A stretch of 41,422 nt of DNA from Prevotella sp. MGM1 (GTDB taxonomy: Bacteria; Bacteroidota; Bacteroidia; Bacteroidales; Bacteroidaceae), in the NCBI RefSeq assembly GCF_002933775.1, contig NZ_BEWV01000172.1:1-41422 (forward strand). The letters run 5' to 3'. A program made the translations under genes and the position numbers. This document shows positions 32,064-40,821 of this stretch, piece by piece. Numbering within the stretch: the first letter of the stretch is position 1; the number at the start of each line of letters is the position of its first letter. Below the pieces are notes generated by a model. The model saw nothing but the letters and a program-made list of their open reading frames with translations. It searched no databases and was not told the origin of the DNA.

Positions 32064-34400
32064 TCATTTCTTTTTTGTGGGAGCGGCCTTTATTATCTCC
32101 ATGCACTCTTCGAGCGTCAGCTCGGCCGCCTTGTCGTGAACGGGTTTCGGCAGACGGTAGTTCTTGCCGTCGTAGGCGATGTACGGGCCGTATCGTCCGT
32201 TGAGAATCTCAAGTTTCGGCTCTTCGGCGAATGCCTTGATGTGGCGCTGCTCCTCTTGCTTGCGCTTTTCTTCTATGAGGCTTATGGCCGTGTCGAGTGT
32301 CACGGTCATCGGGTCTTCGCCCTTTGGCAGCGACACGTATTTTCTGTTGTGCAGCACGTAAGGGCCGAAACGGCCTGCGCCGATAATCACTTTCTCTCCC
32401 TCATACTCGCCGATTTCCCGTGGTAGTTTGAACAGTTCGAGCGCCTCTTCAAGCGTGATGGTTTCCATGCTCTTGTCGGACGGCAGCTGTGAGAAGCGCG
32501 GTTTCTCCTCTTCGTCTGCCGCGCCTATCTGTATAACGGGGCCGAAACGGCCGATTTTCACGAATACAGGCCGGCCGCTTGCAGGGTCGATGCCGAGCTG
32601 CCGCTCACCGGCTTTGTGCTCCGAGCGGGTGTTCATGGTGTTCTCTACGATCGGTTCGAACTTCGAGTAGAAGTCTTTCATCATGTCTGTCCATTTCTCT
32701 TTGCCCTCGGCAATCTCGTCAAACTTCTGTTCCACGGTGGCGGTGAAGTTGTAGTCCATTATACCCGGGAAGTATTTCATGAGGAAATCGTTCACCACGA
32801 TGCCTATGTCTGTGGGCAGCAGTTTGCCTTTGTCGCTGCCTGCCATCTCTTTTTTCGTGTGGCGTGTAATCTTGTTGTCTTTGAGAGTGTCGATGGTAAA
32901 GGTGCGCTCTTCACCTTTTTTATCGCCCTTGTGCACGTATTCGCGTTGCTGTATGGTGCTGATTGTAGGGGCGTATGTAGACGGTCGCCCGATGCCCAGC
33001 TCTTCCAGCTTGTGCACGAGGCTTGCCTCGGTGTACCTGAGCGGCCCCTGGCTGAAGCGCTCTGTAGCGGTAATCTCTTTCGACATCAGTTCCTGACCCT
33101 CGCTCATGGGGGGCAGTATGTGGCTGTTGGCCTCGTCGTCATGCTGCTGTTCGTCGTCATCCGCCGACTCGCGGTATACTTTCAGAAAACCGTCGAACTT
33201 AACCACCTCGCCCGTTGCCATGAACTGCGGCATGCTTTTGTCGCCCGTTTCCGGCCGTATGCTTATCGACACGGTGGTCTTCTCAATCTCCGCGTCGGCC
33301 ATCTGGCTTGCCGCCGTGCGCTTCCAGATGAGGTCGTAGAGGCGTTTCTCCTGTGTGGTGCCGTCTATCTCATGGTCGTGCATATATGTTGGGCGTATCG
33401 CCTCGTGCGCTTCCTGCGCTCCTTTCGAGTTCGTATGGTACTGCCGTTTATGGCTGTATTCCTTTCCCCACACTTTTATTATCTCGTCTTTGCTCGCGTT
33501 GAGGCACAGTGAGGATAGGTTGACAGAGTCAGTACGCATGTAAGTGATGCGTCCGTTCTCGTACAGGTGCTGCGCCACCATCATCGTCTGGCTCACTGTG
33601 AAGCCGAGTTTGCGTGCCGCCTCCTGTTGAAGCGTCGATGTGGTGAATGGCGGTGCCGGGGTGCGTTTGAGCGGTTTTTTGTTTGTCGACTCTATCGTGA
33701 ACCGTGCGTTCTTGCACTTTTCGAGGAAATCTGTAACCTCAGCCTCCGTCTTGAAGCGTGTACCGAGTTCGGCTTTCACCTCTGTCACGCTTCCGTCGCC
33801 GCCCTTGATGGCGAAAATACCGTTCACACGATAGTATGGCTCGCTGTTGAAAGCCTGTATCTCACGTTCGCGCTCGGCTATCAGGCGTACCGCTACGCTC
33901 TGCACACGGCCGGCCGACAGAGCCGGTTTCACCTTGCGCCACAGTACAGGTGAGAGTTTGAAGCCCACAATTCTGTCGAGCACTCGGCGTGCCTGCTGCG
34001 CATTGACAAGGTTCATGTCGAGGTTTCTCGGCTTGTTGATGGCATCGAGTATGGCAGGCTTTGTTATTTCGTGGAATACTATTCTGCTTGTTTTGGCCTC
34101 GTCGAGACCCAGCACCTCGCACAGATGCCATGATATGGCTTCTCCCTCGCGGTCCTCATCGGATGCGAGCCATATCTTGTCGGCTTTCTTGGCGTTGCTT
34201 TTCAGTTCCTTGACGAGCTTTTCTTTCTCTTCGGGAATCTCGTAGTCGGGCTGCAACGTGTTGACATCGACGCTAAGCTCTTTCTTTTTCAGGTCCCTGA
34301 TGTGGCCGTAGCTCGACATCACTTTATATTCGTCTCCCAAAAACTTCTCTATTGTTTTCGCTTTTGCCGGAGACTCGACTATAACTAAATTCTTTTGCAT
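32064..34400 (-). CDS. topA: DNA topoisomerase I
   Basis: 778 residues. The type IA enzyme relaxes negative supercoils. The N-terminal Toprim domain (1-115) carries VESPAKAKTIEKFLG and SDEDREGEAISWH; the catalytic Tyr is Y287 in ITYMRTDSVNLS. The C-terminus has no zinc fingers but at least three glycine-rich repeats (GRFGPVIQIG, GRFGPYVLHN, GRYGPYIAYDG), each starting G-R-F/Y-G-P, as in Bacteroidetes enzymes. It heads the topA-aroK-speA-argB run and has its own -7 box. Confidence 0.98.
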   Translation of the reverse strand: MQKNLVIVESPAKAKTIEKFLGDEYKVMSSYGHIRDLKKKELSVDVNTLQPDYEIPEEKEKLVKELKSNAKKADKIWLASDEDREGEAISWHLCEVLGLDEAKTSRIVFHEITKPAILDAINKPRNLDMNLVNAQQARRVLDRIVGFKLSPVLWRKVKPALSAGRVQSVAVRLIAEREREIQAFNSEPYYRVNGIFAIKGGDGSVTEVKAELGTRFKTEAEVTDFLEKCKNARFTIESTNKKPLKRTPAPPFTTSTLQQEAARKLGFTVSQTMMVAQHLYENGRITYMRTDSVNLSSLCLNASKDEIIKVWGKEYSHKRQYHTNSKGAQEAHEAIRPTYMHDHEIDGTTQEKRLYDLIWKRTAASQMADAEIEKTTVSISIRPETGDKSMPQFMATGEVVKFDGFLKVYRESADDDEQQHDDEANSHILPPMSEGQELMSKEITATERFSQGPLRYTEASLVHKLEELGIGRPSTYAPTISTIQQREYVHKGDKKGEERTFTIDTLKDNKITRHTKKEMAGSDKGKLLPTDIGIVVNDFLMKYFPGIMDYNFTATVEQKFDEIAEGKEKWTDMMKDFYSKFEPIVENTMNTRSEHKAGERQLGIDPASGRPVFVKIGRFGPVIQIGAADEEEKPRFSQLPSDKSMETITLEEALELFKLPREIGEYEGEKVIIGAGRFGPYVLHNRKYVSLPKGEDPMTVTLDTAISLIEEKRKQEEQRHIKAFAEEPKLEILNGRYGPYIAYDGKNYRLPKPVHDKAAELTLEECMEIIKAAPTKKK

Positions 34401-34429
34401 AATCGACTGATATTATTATAATTGGGGTG

Positions 34430-34437
34430 CAAAAGTA
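34430..34437 (-). promoter_or_regulatory. -7 promoter box for topA
   Basis: Reads TACTTTTG followed by C on the minus strand, an exact match to the consensus, 30 bases before the topA start. It sits in the short gap after the NUDIX gene. Confidence 0.65.
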
Positions 34438-34478
34438 AGCAAAAACTTTTCCACTACATTATATATAAGGTAAAATTT

Positions 34479-35009
34479 CTACTTTTTTAATGATTTATTG
34501 TGAATATCGAGATATGTCCTTATCGCATGGCGGATGGAGCGCAGCCCGAACTGCTCTGTGTGGATGTCGCCGGGCGCGAGCCAGAAACACTCGTCGGCAT
34601 CGTCCGCCGGTCGTGCGCAGGAGCAATCTCTCACCTCGCACCGGAAAAACATGTCAAGAGTATGGATGTCGAGGCCGGAGTAGAGATAGATGTTCGGCAG
34701 GCTGAACAGGTATTCGGTCTTCTTCACTTCCAGTCCCGTCTCCTCCATTATCTCACGTGCGATGCCCTCTTCGGCCGTCTCGTCGTTGTCCACAAAACCG
34801 CCCGGCAGGTCGAGGGTGCCTTTCCCCGGCTCTTTCCCACGCTTTGTCACGAGCAACTCTCCCTTGTCGTTTACTATGAAAGCGGCCGTTGCAGCGCTTG
34901 GGTTTACATAGAACACGAGTCCGCATTTGGCGCATACACGGCTCTTTTCGTTGTTTATGTTGAAGTGCTTGCTGCCGCACTTGGGGCAATAGTTGAGTTT
35001 GTCCAGCAT
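34479..35009 (-). CDS. NUDIX hydrolase with zinc ribbon
   Basis: 176 residues from the ATG at 35009, chosen because it places the zinc ribbon at the N-terminus as in homologues; the longer frame adds 32 residues of no clear nature. A Cys4 zinc ribbon (C8, C11, C27, C30) precedes the NUDIX domain, whose box is complete: G71, E77 and REIMEETGL at 85-93. The Zn-ribbon plus NUDIX layout is shared with NADH pyrophosphatase-type and related Bacteroidetes hydrolases, so a nucleotide diphosphate substrate is likely but not defined. A near-match TAATATTG about 70 bases upstream is a possible promoter. Confidence 0.9.
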   Translation of the reverse strand: MLDKLNYCPKCGSKHFNINNEKSRVCAKCGLVFYVNPSAATAAFIVNDKGELLVTKRGKEPGKGTLDLPGGFVDNDETAEEGIAREIMEETGLEVKKTEYLFSLPNIYLYSGLDIHTLDMFFRCEVRDCSCARPADDADECFWLAPGDIHTEQFGLRSIRHAIRTYLDIHNKSLKK

Positions 35010-35382
35010 TTCGGTATTCTGTTTTTTCGTATTAATTACGTGGGCATGTAGCCATACGGATGTCATATCATGTGCAATATTACGAAAAAATATTTGCAGC
35101 CGCAATATAAAGCGTATGTTTTTTATCGGATGGCGGCGTTATTGGTTTTATGTGGAAACATTTGGGTTTTATGATGCGGCATTATGCCTTTGCGGCTTCT
35201 CTTTGATGGGCTGTGAGCCGACTGAAAGGGGAAAACACTGTGCCGAACGGAAAAAAATCGTTATCTTTGCAGTGGACAGATTGTGGCTTGCGTGTGTCGG
35301 TAGGCTGTGGGACACCGTTTATATGTTGGTTCGCGGCCATCGGCTTGTGCCATATTTGCGGATGAATATTACTATGATAATT
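35010..35382. other. Intergenic region between divergent NUDIX and esterase genes
   Basis: 373 bases. It holds the esterase promoter (35262-35269) and a weak minus-strand candidate near 35075. A plus-strand frame continuous with the esterase crosses it, but it has no signal-peptide character or codon pattern to suggest translation before the ATG at 35383. No repeats or hairpins of note. Confidence 0.45.
35262..35269 (+). promoter_or_regulatory. -7 promoter box for the esterase gene
   Basis: TATCTTTG followed by C matches the consensus exactly and lies 113 bases before the ATG at 35383. No clear -33 element. Confidence 0.6.
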
Positions 35383-36204
35383 ATGAAGAAAAGATTTAAA
35401 ACACTGTTTGTCATGCTTGCCGCCGTGCTCGCCGCGTCGGCTCAGAAAGGCATGGAGTTTGATTTGTGGCCTGGTAAAGCACCGGGAAATAACGGCGACC
35501 CGAATGACGTTGCCAAAGTGTATGTATATCTTCCGGATGCCAAGAAAGCCACGGGGCGTGCCGTGGTGATATGTCCGGGCGGTGCTTATACGGTGCTGGC
35601 TATGGGGCACGAGGGCAAAGACTGGGCACAGTTCTTTAATGGCCAGGGCATAGCGGCTATCGTGTTGAAGTACCGTATGCCGCACGGTAACCGTAACATT
35701 CCTGTCAGTGATGCCGAGGAGGCCATGCGGATGGTACGGCGCAATGCCACGGCTTGGCATATAGACCGCAATCAGGTTGGTATAATGGGCTCGTCGGCAG
35801 GCGGTCATCTTGCTTCTACAGTGGCTACCAAGGCCAAGGGTGACGCCGCTCCCAACTTCCAGATATTGTTCTATCCGGTGATAACGATGGATCCGAGCTT
35901 CACCCATAAAGGCTCACACGACAATCTCCTCGGAGCCAATCCGGGCAAGAAACTGGAGCGGCTGTACAGCAGCGATCAGCAGGTCACCCATACCACGCCA
36001 CGCGCTTTCATTGCCCTGAGCGACGACGATGACGTTGTTCTTCCGGCAAACGGCACCAATTATTATCTTGAATGCTATCGCCACGATGTGCCGGCATCGC
36101 TCTATGTCTATCCTGCCGGCGGTCACGGATGGGGTATTCAGCAAAGTTTCCCTTACTACATAGAGATGATTCTCAACCTGAAAGCGTGGCTGAACAGTTT
36201 TTAA
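35383..36204 (+). CDS. Secreted alpha/beta-hydrolase, esterase/acetylxylan esterase-like
   Basis: 273 residues from the ATG at 35383, which opens a clear signal peptide (MKKRFKTLFVMLAAVLAASAQ). The alpha/beta-hydrolase features are complete: oxyanion motif CPGGAY (64-69), nucleophile S138 in GSSAGGH, acid in the SDDDDVV stretch (about 213-219) and H248 in GGHGWG. This pattern is typical of Bacteroidetes BD-FAE/acetylxylan esterase-like enzymes, which remove acyl groups from plant polysaccharides; substrate is not certain and no glycosidase is next to it. Its stop codon TAA lies within the TTTAAAGG edge of an octamer array and a strong terminator follows. Confidence 0.88.
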   Translation: MKKRFKTLFVMLAAVLAASAQKGMEFDLWPGKAPGNNGDPNDVAKVYVYLPDAKKATGRAVVICPGGAYTVLAMGHEGKDWAQFFNGQGIAAIVLKYRMPHGNRNIPVSDAEEAMRMVRRNATAWHIDRNQVGIMGSSAGGHLASTVATKAKGDAAPNFQILFYPVITMDPSFTHKGSHDNLLGANPGKKLERLYSSDQQVTHTTPRAFIALSDDDDVVLPANGTNYYLECYRHDVPASLYVYPAGGHGWGIQQSFPYYIEMILNLKAWLNSF

Positions 36205-36293
36205 AGGTAAAAAAGTAAAAAGGTAAAAAAGCCATGCGGACTAATGAGCGACAGAGAACAACCTGTCGATAAAGAGCCCGCATGGCTTTTTTT
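36200..36293 (+). terminator. Octamer array plus strong terminator after the esterase gene
   Basis: TTTAAA (36200-36205, containing the stop codon) is followed by degenerate GGTAAAAA units, then AAAAAAGCCATGCGG (36225-36239), which pairs perfectly with CCGCATGGCTTTTTT (36278-36292). A nested CGACAG/CTGTCG hairpin lies within the loop. The T run makes this a good terminator, usable in both directions because the A run gives T on the other strand. Its left arm repeats the hairpin arm found after parE. Confidence 0.8.
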
Positions 36294-36457
36294 ACTTATC
36301 TATTTGGTAGTTGGGTGGTTAGGAGACGGGTGGCAAGTAACATACCACCAAGGTGGGACCGACCGAATTATCATACTGCAGCCTTTAACCAACGTTTTTT
36401 TGCCTTTTTTACTTTGATACATGTCTCCGCCGGTCTTCTCATGCGGTCATGCCGTTG
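36294..36457. repeat. Short intergenic region with degenerate octamer remnant
   Basis: Between the terminator and the end of the lipoprotein gene. A stretch at 36384-36415 (CCTTTAACC, then TTTTTTTGCCTTTTTTACTTT) is a degenerate reverse-oriented array resembling the one at 20946-20962. With 36200-36230 it makes another inverted pair. Confidence 0.5.
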
Positions 36458-37603
36458 TCACAGCAGTCTCTCTATCTCCAGGCTCAGGTCGTCCATCTGC
36501 TCCGAGCGCTTCACGAGATTGTTGTTTCTGTCTATCAGGAAGAACTCAGGCAGGTTGCTTATATTATATAATGACAGGTATCTCGAGCTGAGACTGCTCT
36601 TGTCGTATACGCATATCCACGGCAGGGCGGCTGTCTTCTGCTTCCAGAAATGCTCGTCGGCGTCTACCGACACCTGGTATATCTCCAGGCCCCGGTCGTG
36701 ATACTTGTTGTACAGTTCGCGGAGCATGAGTATTCGTTTGGGCGACTCTTCCATGCCGAATATGTGGAAGTCGAGCAGCACCACGTTGCCGGCCAGCTCT
36801 GTCAGTGTGTGTATCGTGCCGGTGTTGTCGGGCAGTTTGATGTCTATCACTCCGGCTGTCGAGATCTTTGCCGGGTCTATTTCTTTGTCTCTGTCGGCCG
36901 CGGCTATGCGCTCATTCTTCATTCCCTCGATAGCTATGTTATGCAGGTTCTTGCCACGCTCGGCCTCTGGGTAGTAGGTGTCCCATGCCGTGGCTACGGC
37001 GGCGAACACCCTTATGTCGTCCCTGTTTGTGCGTGGGTTGAATATCAGGAAGTTGCCGAGTGTCTGGAAGAGGGCGAAGTATGACGATGCCGCCTTGGGG
37101 TCTTTGAATATGTAGTTTGTCTTGACATATGCTTTGTGCTCGTCTATGATTTTCATCAGGCTGTCGAGCGCTTCCTCGCGGTTCATGTCGCGGTTGTTCT
37201 CGAGCGCCATCACCCGCTTGTGCAGCGCAATCTGTCTTAGCGACAGCTCCTTGATGCGCTCGCAGTCCTCAGAACCGCTGACGGTATAGCCTGTGGGCAT
37301 GGTGGCGTATGACGCTTTCACGGTGACATCGCGTGCCGAGTCGCAGGCAAGGTTTATAATCCGGTCGCCTATGCGCAGACGGTAGAACTCCGGCGACATG
37401 CCTGCCTTGTCGCTGAAAGCGAACTTGCCGTCGGCACCGAGCCTGGCTGAGTCTACGGCCACGGGGCCTGTGAGGCTCATGTTCTCGAAATACAGCACCG
37501 AGTCTTCCGCTCCGGTAATCTCGCCGTTCACGACATACTTGTTTCCGATATCGCAGGAGGCCATTGCCATCAGCGTGGCGGCCACGAAAATAATCTTTTT
37601 CAT
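36458..37603 (-). CDS. Thioredoxin-fold lipoprotein (DUF4369-type plus AhpC/TSA-like), lacking CxxC
   Basis: 381 residues from the ATG at 37603, which opens a lipoprotein signal (MKKIIFVAATLMAMASC, Cys17). The N-terminal about 110 residues fit the DUF4369-like beta domain common in Bacteroidetes lipoproteins (VNGEITGAEDSVLYFENM), followed by a helical linker and a thioredoxin-like C-terminal domain (about 255-381). Where TlpA-type proteins have W-C-x-x-C, this one has FGMEESPKR (282-290), so no redox Cys is present. Otherwise the fold core is kept (VVLLDFHIF; IYQVSVDADEHFWKQ; LPEFFLIDRNN). It is probably membrane-bound with a structural or binding role, not a disulfide reductase. Confidence 0.85.
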   Translation of the reverse strand: MKKIIFVAATLMAMASCDIGNKYVVNGEITGAEDSVLYFENMSLTGPVAVDSARLGADGKFAFSDKAGMSPEFYRLRIGDRIINLACDSARDVTVKASYATMPTGYTVSGSEDCERIKELSLRQIALHKRVMALENNRDMNREEALDSLMKIIDEHKAYVKTNYIFKDPKAASSYFALFQTLGNFLIFNPRTNRDDIRVFAAVATAWDTYYPEAERGKNLHNIAIEGMKNERIAAADRDKEIDPAKISTAGVIDIKLPDNTGTIHTLTELAGNVVLLDFHIFGMEESPKRILMLRELYNKYHDRGLEIYQVSVDADEHFWKQKTAALPWICVYDKSSLSSRYLSLYNISNLPEFFLIDRNNNLVKRSEQMDDLSLEIERLL

Positions 37604-38205
37604 ATATTGTTTTGAGGATATAAGTCTGCCGGCAACACCGTACGGGCTTGCCGATTGATGGTGCAAAGATAGGAATTTTGGACGTATGTAAATATTATTA
37701 TCAATAATTTAACACTTGGATTTGGTGTGAAATAGACGCGGAAACGATATACGGCACGATATATGGGAGGCCGTTTCCAGGCTTCGGTTTTGCGTTTAGC
37801 GTCCCGTTGGGTCGCGTTTGGCATGGTTTTGCGACGCGACGGGTATCCCGTTGGAGGATGAAAGGCGGCTAAACGCGACCCAACGGGATGCCCGTTACAG
37901 GAAAAAGTCCGGATTTTTTGCCGCGGGCGGCTTGTCATGATGTGGGTGTTTTTGTGTTAATCGCTGGTATTGAGGAGGTTGCGCTAATCGGTCGGATACT
38001 CGGAAAATCGAGACCAGGCGATTTGTTTTTTGAAATACAGGTCTTAATTTTGAGGCTGTTGTAAATATTGATTACCGTTTTTAACACTTCGTCCACGTTT
38101 GATTGCCGGATCCTCCATTTTATCGGAACGTCAGGTAGGAGACACGTCATATCATAATAAAACGAAAAATAGCATACATTATTCGTTTGTTAGTGCGAAT
38201 TTAAT
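37604..38205. other. Long intergenic region between divergent lipoprotein and pnp genes
   Basis: About 600 bases, holding the palindromic element at 37795-37895 and a stretch at 38071-38092 that, on the minus strand, resembles the ACGAAGTGTTAAA word at 19156-19168. A minus-strand open frame (37935-38150) exists but shows no family, promoter or start signal. No tRNA or CRISPR is seen. Confidence 0.5.
37795..37895. repeat. Dispersed palindromic element, intact copy
   Basis: CCCGTTGGGTCGCGTTT (37803-37819) pairs exactly with its complement at 37871-37887, a 17-bp perfect stem over a 51-base loop that itself holds CGACGGGTATCC and a second CCCGTTGG word. TTTAGCGTCCCGTTG (37795-37809), CGACGGGTATCC (37837-37848) and CAACGGGATGCCCGT (37881-37895) recur at 18960-19060. 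It looks like a REP- or MITE-like intergenic element. Confidence 0.75.
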
Positions 38206-38213
38206 TATCTTTG
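38206..38213 (+). promoter_or_regulatory. -7 promoter box for pnp
   Basis: TATCTTTG matches the consensus exactly, 37 bases before the preferred start at 38251. A TTTG at 38186-38189 is a little closer than the usual -33 spacing. Confidence 0.65.
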
Positions 38214-38250
38214 TCCGAATTTTATTTATTAGATGTTTTTAAATACAAAG

Positions 38251-40569
38251 ATGAACGTAATTACGAAAAGTATTCAACTGGCTGATGGAAGAACCATCAC
38301 CATTGAGACCGGGAAAGTGGCAAAGCAGACCGACGGAAGTGTTGTACTGCGTATGGGCAACACCGTACTTCTGGCCACTGTTTGTGCCGCAAAAGATGCA
38401 GTTCCCGGAACAGATTTCATGCCCTTGCAGGTCGACTACAAGGAGCAGTATGCCGCGGCGGGTCGTTTCCCCGGCGGCTTCACGAAGCGCGAGGGTAAGC
38501 CCGGCGACAATGAGATACTCACTTCTCGTCTTGTAGACCGTGTGCTGCGCCCCCTGTTCCCGTCAAACTATCATGCAGAAGTATTCGTCAACGTGATGCT
38601 GCTCAGTGCGGACGGCGTTGACCAGCCCGATGCTCTGGCCGGATTTGCGGCTTCCGCAGCCCTGGCTTGCTCGGATATACCTTTCGAATGCCCTATAAGC
38701 GAGGTGCGTGTGGCACGTGTGAACGGCGAGTATGTCGTGAACCCGACATTCGCCCAGATGAAAGACGCCGACATGGATATCATGGTAGGTGCTTCGGCTG
38801 AGAACATAATGATGGTTGAGGGCGAGATGAAGGAGGTGTCCGAGCAGGACATGATCGGAGCGCTCAAAGTGGCCATGGAGGCAATCAAGCCTATGTGCGA
38901 GTTACAGGCCGAACTGTCGAAAGAACTTGGCAAGGATGTGAAGCGCGAGTATGACCACGAGGTGAACGACGAGGAGCTGCGCGAGCAGGTGAGCAAGGAG
39001 TGCTATCAGAAAGCATACGATATCACACGCCAGGCCCTCGACAAGCATGCGCGCGCCGAAGCGTTCGAGAAGATCATCGAAGAGTTCAAGGAAAGCTATG
39101 CCGCTGCGCACGCAGACCTCACCGAGGACGAACTGGAAGAGAAGTGCGCCATGATGGACCGTTACTATCACGACGTGGAGCGCGACGCCATGCGCCGCTG
39201 CATCCTCGACGAGGGAATACGTCTCGACGGCCGCAAGACAGACGAGATACGCCCGATATGGTGTGAGGTAAGCCCGCTGCCAATGCCTCACGGAAGCTCG
39301 ATATTCACCCGCGGCGAGACACAGAGTCTCTCCACATGTACGCTTGGAACTAAACTCGACGAGAAACTGGTGGACGATGTGCTCGACAAGAGCTATCAGC
39401 GTTTCCTGCTGCACTACAACTTTCCGCCTTTCTGCACCGGCGAGGCAAAGGCGCAGCGCGGTGTGGGACGTCGTGAGATAGGACACGGACATCTTGCATG
39501 GCGCGGTCTTAAGGGTCAGATACCCGAGGACTTCCCCTACACTGTGCGTCTGGTGAGCCAGATCCTCGAGAGCAACGGCTCGTCGTCGATGGCTACCGTA
39601 TGTGCCGGCACGCTCGCGCTGATGGATGCCGGAGTGCCGATGAAGAAACCGGTGAGCGGCATCGCGATGGGTCTCATCAAGAACCCGGGCGAAGACAAGT
39701 ATGCCGTGCTCAGCGATATTCTCGGCGATGAGGACCACCTCGGTGACATGGACTTCAAGACTACCGGTACGAAAGACGGACTGACAGCCACACAGATGGA
39801 CATCAAGTGCGACGGACTTAGTTTCGAGATACTTGAAAAGGCGCTCATGCAGGCAAAGGCCGGACGCGAGCACATACTCGGAAAACTCACCGAGACGATA
39901 GCCGAGCCGCGCGAAGAACTTAAACCACACGTGCCGCGCATCATACAGATAGAGATCCCCAAGGAGTTTATCGGAGCGGTGATAGGCCCGGGCGGTAAGA
40001 TAATACAGCAGATGCAGGAAGACACCGGTGCCACTATCGTGATAGACGAGATAGACGGTGTGGGCAAGGTTCAGGTGAGCGGACCGGACAAGACGAGCAT
40101 CGATGCTGCTCTCGGAAAGATACGCGCCATCGTGGCAATACCCGAGGTGGGCGAGGTATACGACGGAACAGTACGCTCGATAATGCCTTACGGCTGCTTC
40201 GTGGAGATAATGCCCGGCAAAGACGGACTGCTTCATATCAGCGAGATAGACTGGAAACGTCTTGAAACCGTCGAGGAAGCAGGTATCAAGGAGGGTGACA
40301 AGATTCAGGTGAAACTGATGGAGATAGACCCCAAGACCGGCAAGTACAAGCTCTCTCACCGTGTGCTCATCGAGAAACCGGCCGATTATGTGGAGCGTCC
40401 CGCACGCGGCGAGCGTCGTGAGCGCCGTCCACGTCCTGATCGTGGAGAGCGTCGTCCGCGCCCCGAGCACGGCGAGCGCCGCCAGCATCATGACTTCAAC
40501 GAAGCTCCGGTGCAGGAAAACCACGAGCCGAAAGATTTCAACGACTCTCTCGACCACATGGATTTCTAA
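38251..40569 (+). CDS. pnp: Polyribonucleotide nucleotidyltransferase (PNPase)
   Basis: 772 residues from the ATG at 38251; an in-frame ATG at 38233 would add six residues but lies only 20 bases from the -7 box, and family members begin near [15 protein letters not shown]. PNPase is a trimeric 3-prime to 5-prime phosphorolytic exoribonuclease. Two RNase PH-like domains (about 10-145 and 330-465) flank the helical linker; a KH domain (about 570-620, [13 protein letters not shown]) and an S1 domain (about 633-700, [20 protein letters not shown]) follow. The last about 55 residues form a basic low-complexity tail with repeated RGERR/RPRP units and then an acidic end, which probably adds RNA contact. 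A classic terminator follows. Confidence 0.98.
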   Translation: MNVITKSIQLADGRTITIETGKVAKQTDGSVVLRMGNTVLLATVCAAKDAVPGTDFMPLQVDYKEQYAAAGRFPGGFTKREGKPGDNEILTSRLVDRVLRPLFPSNYHAEVFVNVMLLSADGVDQPDALAGFAASAALACSDIPFECPISEVRVARVNGEYVVNPTFAQMKDADMDIMVGASAENIMMVEGEMKEVSEQDMIGALKVAMEAIKPMCELQAELSKELGKDVKREYDHEVNDEELREQVSKECYQKAYDITRQALDKHARAEAFEKIIEEFKESYAAAHADLTEDELEEKCAMMDRYYHDVERDAMRRCILDEGIRLDGRKTDEIRPIWCEVSPLPMPHGSSIFTRGETQSLSTCTLGTKLDEKLVDDVLDKSYQRFLLHYNFPPFCTGEAKAQRGVGRREIGHGHLAWRGLKGQIPEDFPYTVRLVSQILESNGSSSMATVCAGTLALMDAGVPMKKPVSGIAMGLIKNPGEDKYAVLSDILGDEDHLGDMDFKTTGTKDGLTATQMDIKCDGLSFEILEKALMQAKAGREHILGKLTETIAEPREELKPHVPRIIQIEIPKEFIGAVIGPGGKIIQQMQEDTGATIVIDEIDGVGKVQVSGPDKTSIDAALGKIRAIVAIPEVGEVYDGTVRSIMPYGCFVEIMPGKDGLLHISEIDWKRLETVEEAGIKEGDKIQVKLMEIDPKTGKYKLSHRVLIEKPADYVERPARGERRERRPRPDRGERRPRPEHGERRQHHDFNEAPVQENHEPKDFNDSLDHMDF

Positions 40570-40659
40570 ACGGTGGAAGATGGTTTCCGGAGTAGGGTAG
40601 CATACATTCCGGAAATGATTATAGTGCAATAGACAGCCTTGCCAAAGGCTTTATGATAG

Positions 40660-40698
40660 TCTCCGCCCGTGATAGTTTGCCCGGGCGGAGATTTTTTT
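40660..40698 (+). terminator. Factor-independent terminator of pnp
   Basis: TCTCCGCCCG (40660-40669) pairs exactly with CGGGCGGAGA (40682-40691) over a 12-base loop and is followed by seven T. It lies about 90 bases beyond the pnp stop codon. Confidence 0.9.
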
Positions 40699-40821
40699 CA
40701 TATACAACCATTTTATATACGACCAATGGTTTTGGGATGACGGGGCATCGCATGATGGCGTATCCGTATATACGCTTGAAGCCATGCAGATATAAATACA
40801 TTCATTTTAAAGAATATAATT

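Noticed and set aside
37935..38150. Minus-strand 71-codon frame between the lipoprotein gene and pnp
   Set aside because: It reads somewhat like protein but has no recognisable family, no promoter box and no start context, and it contains a repeat-like word. It may be a gene remnant; I cannot support it as a CDS.
38902..40629. 575-codon open frame antisense to pnp
   Set aside because: It mirrors the pnp gene codon by codon, has no promoter or family features, and pnp is beyond doubt. Such antisense frames are common opposite well-conserved genes of this base composition.
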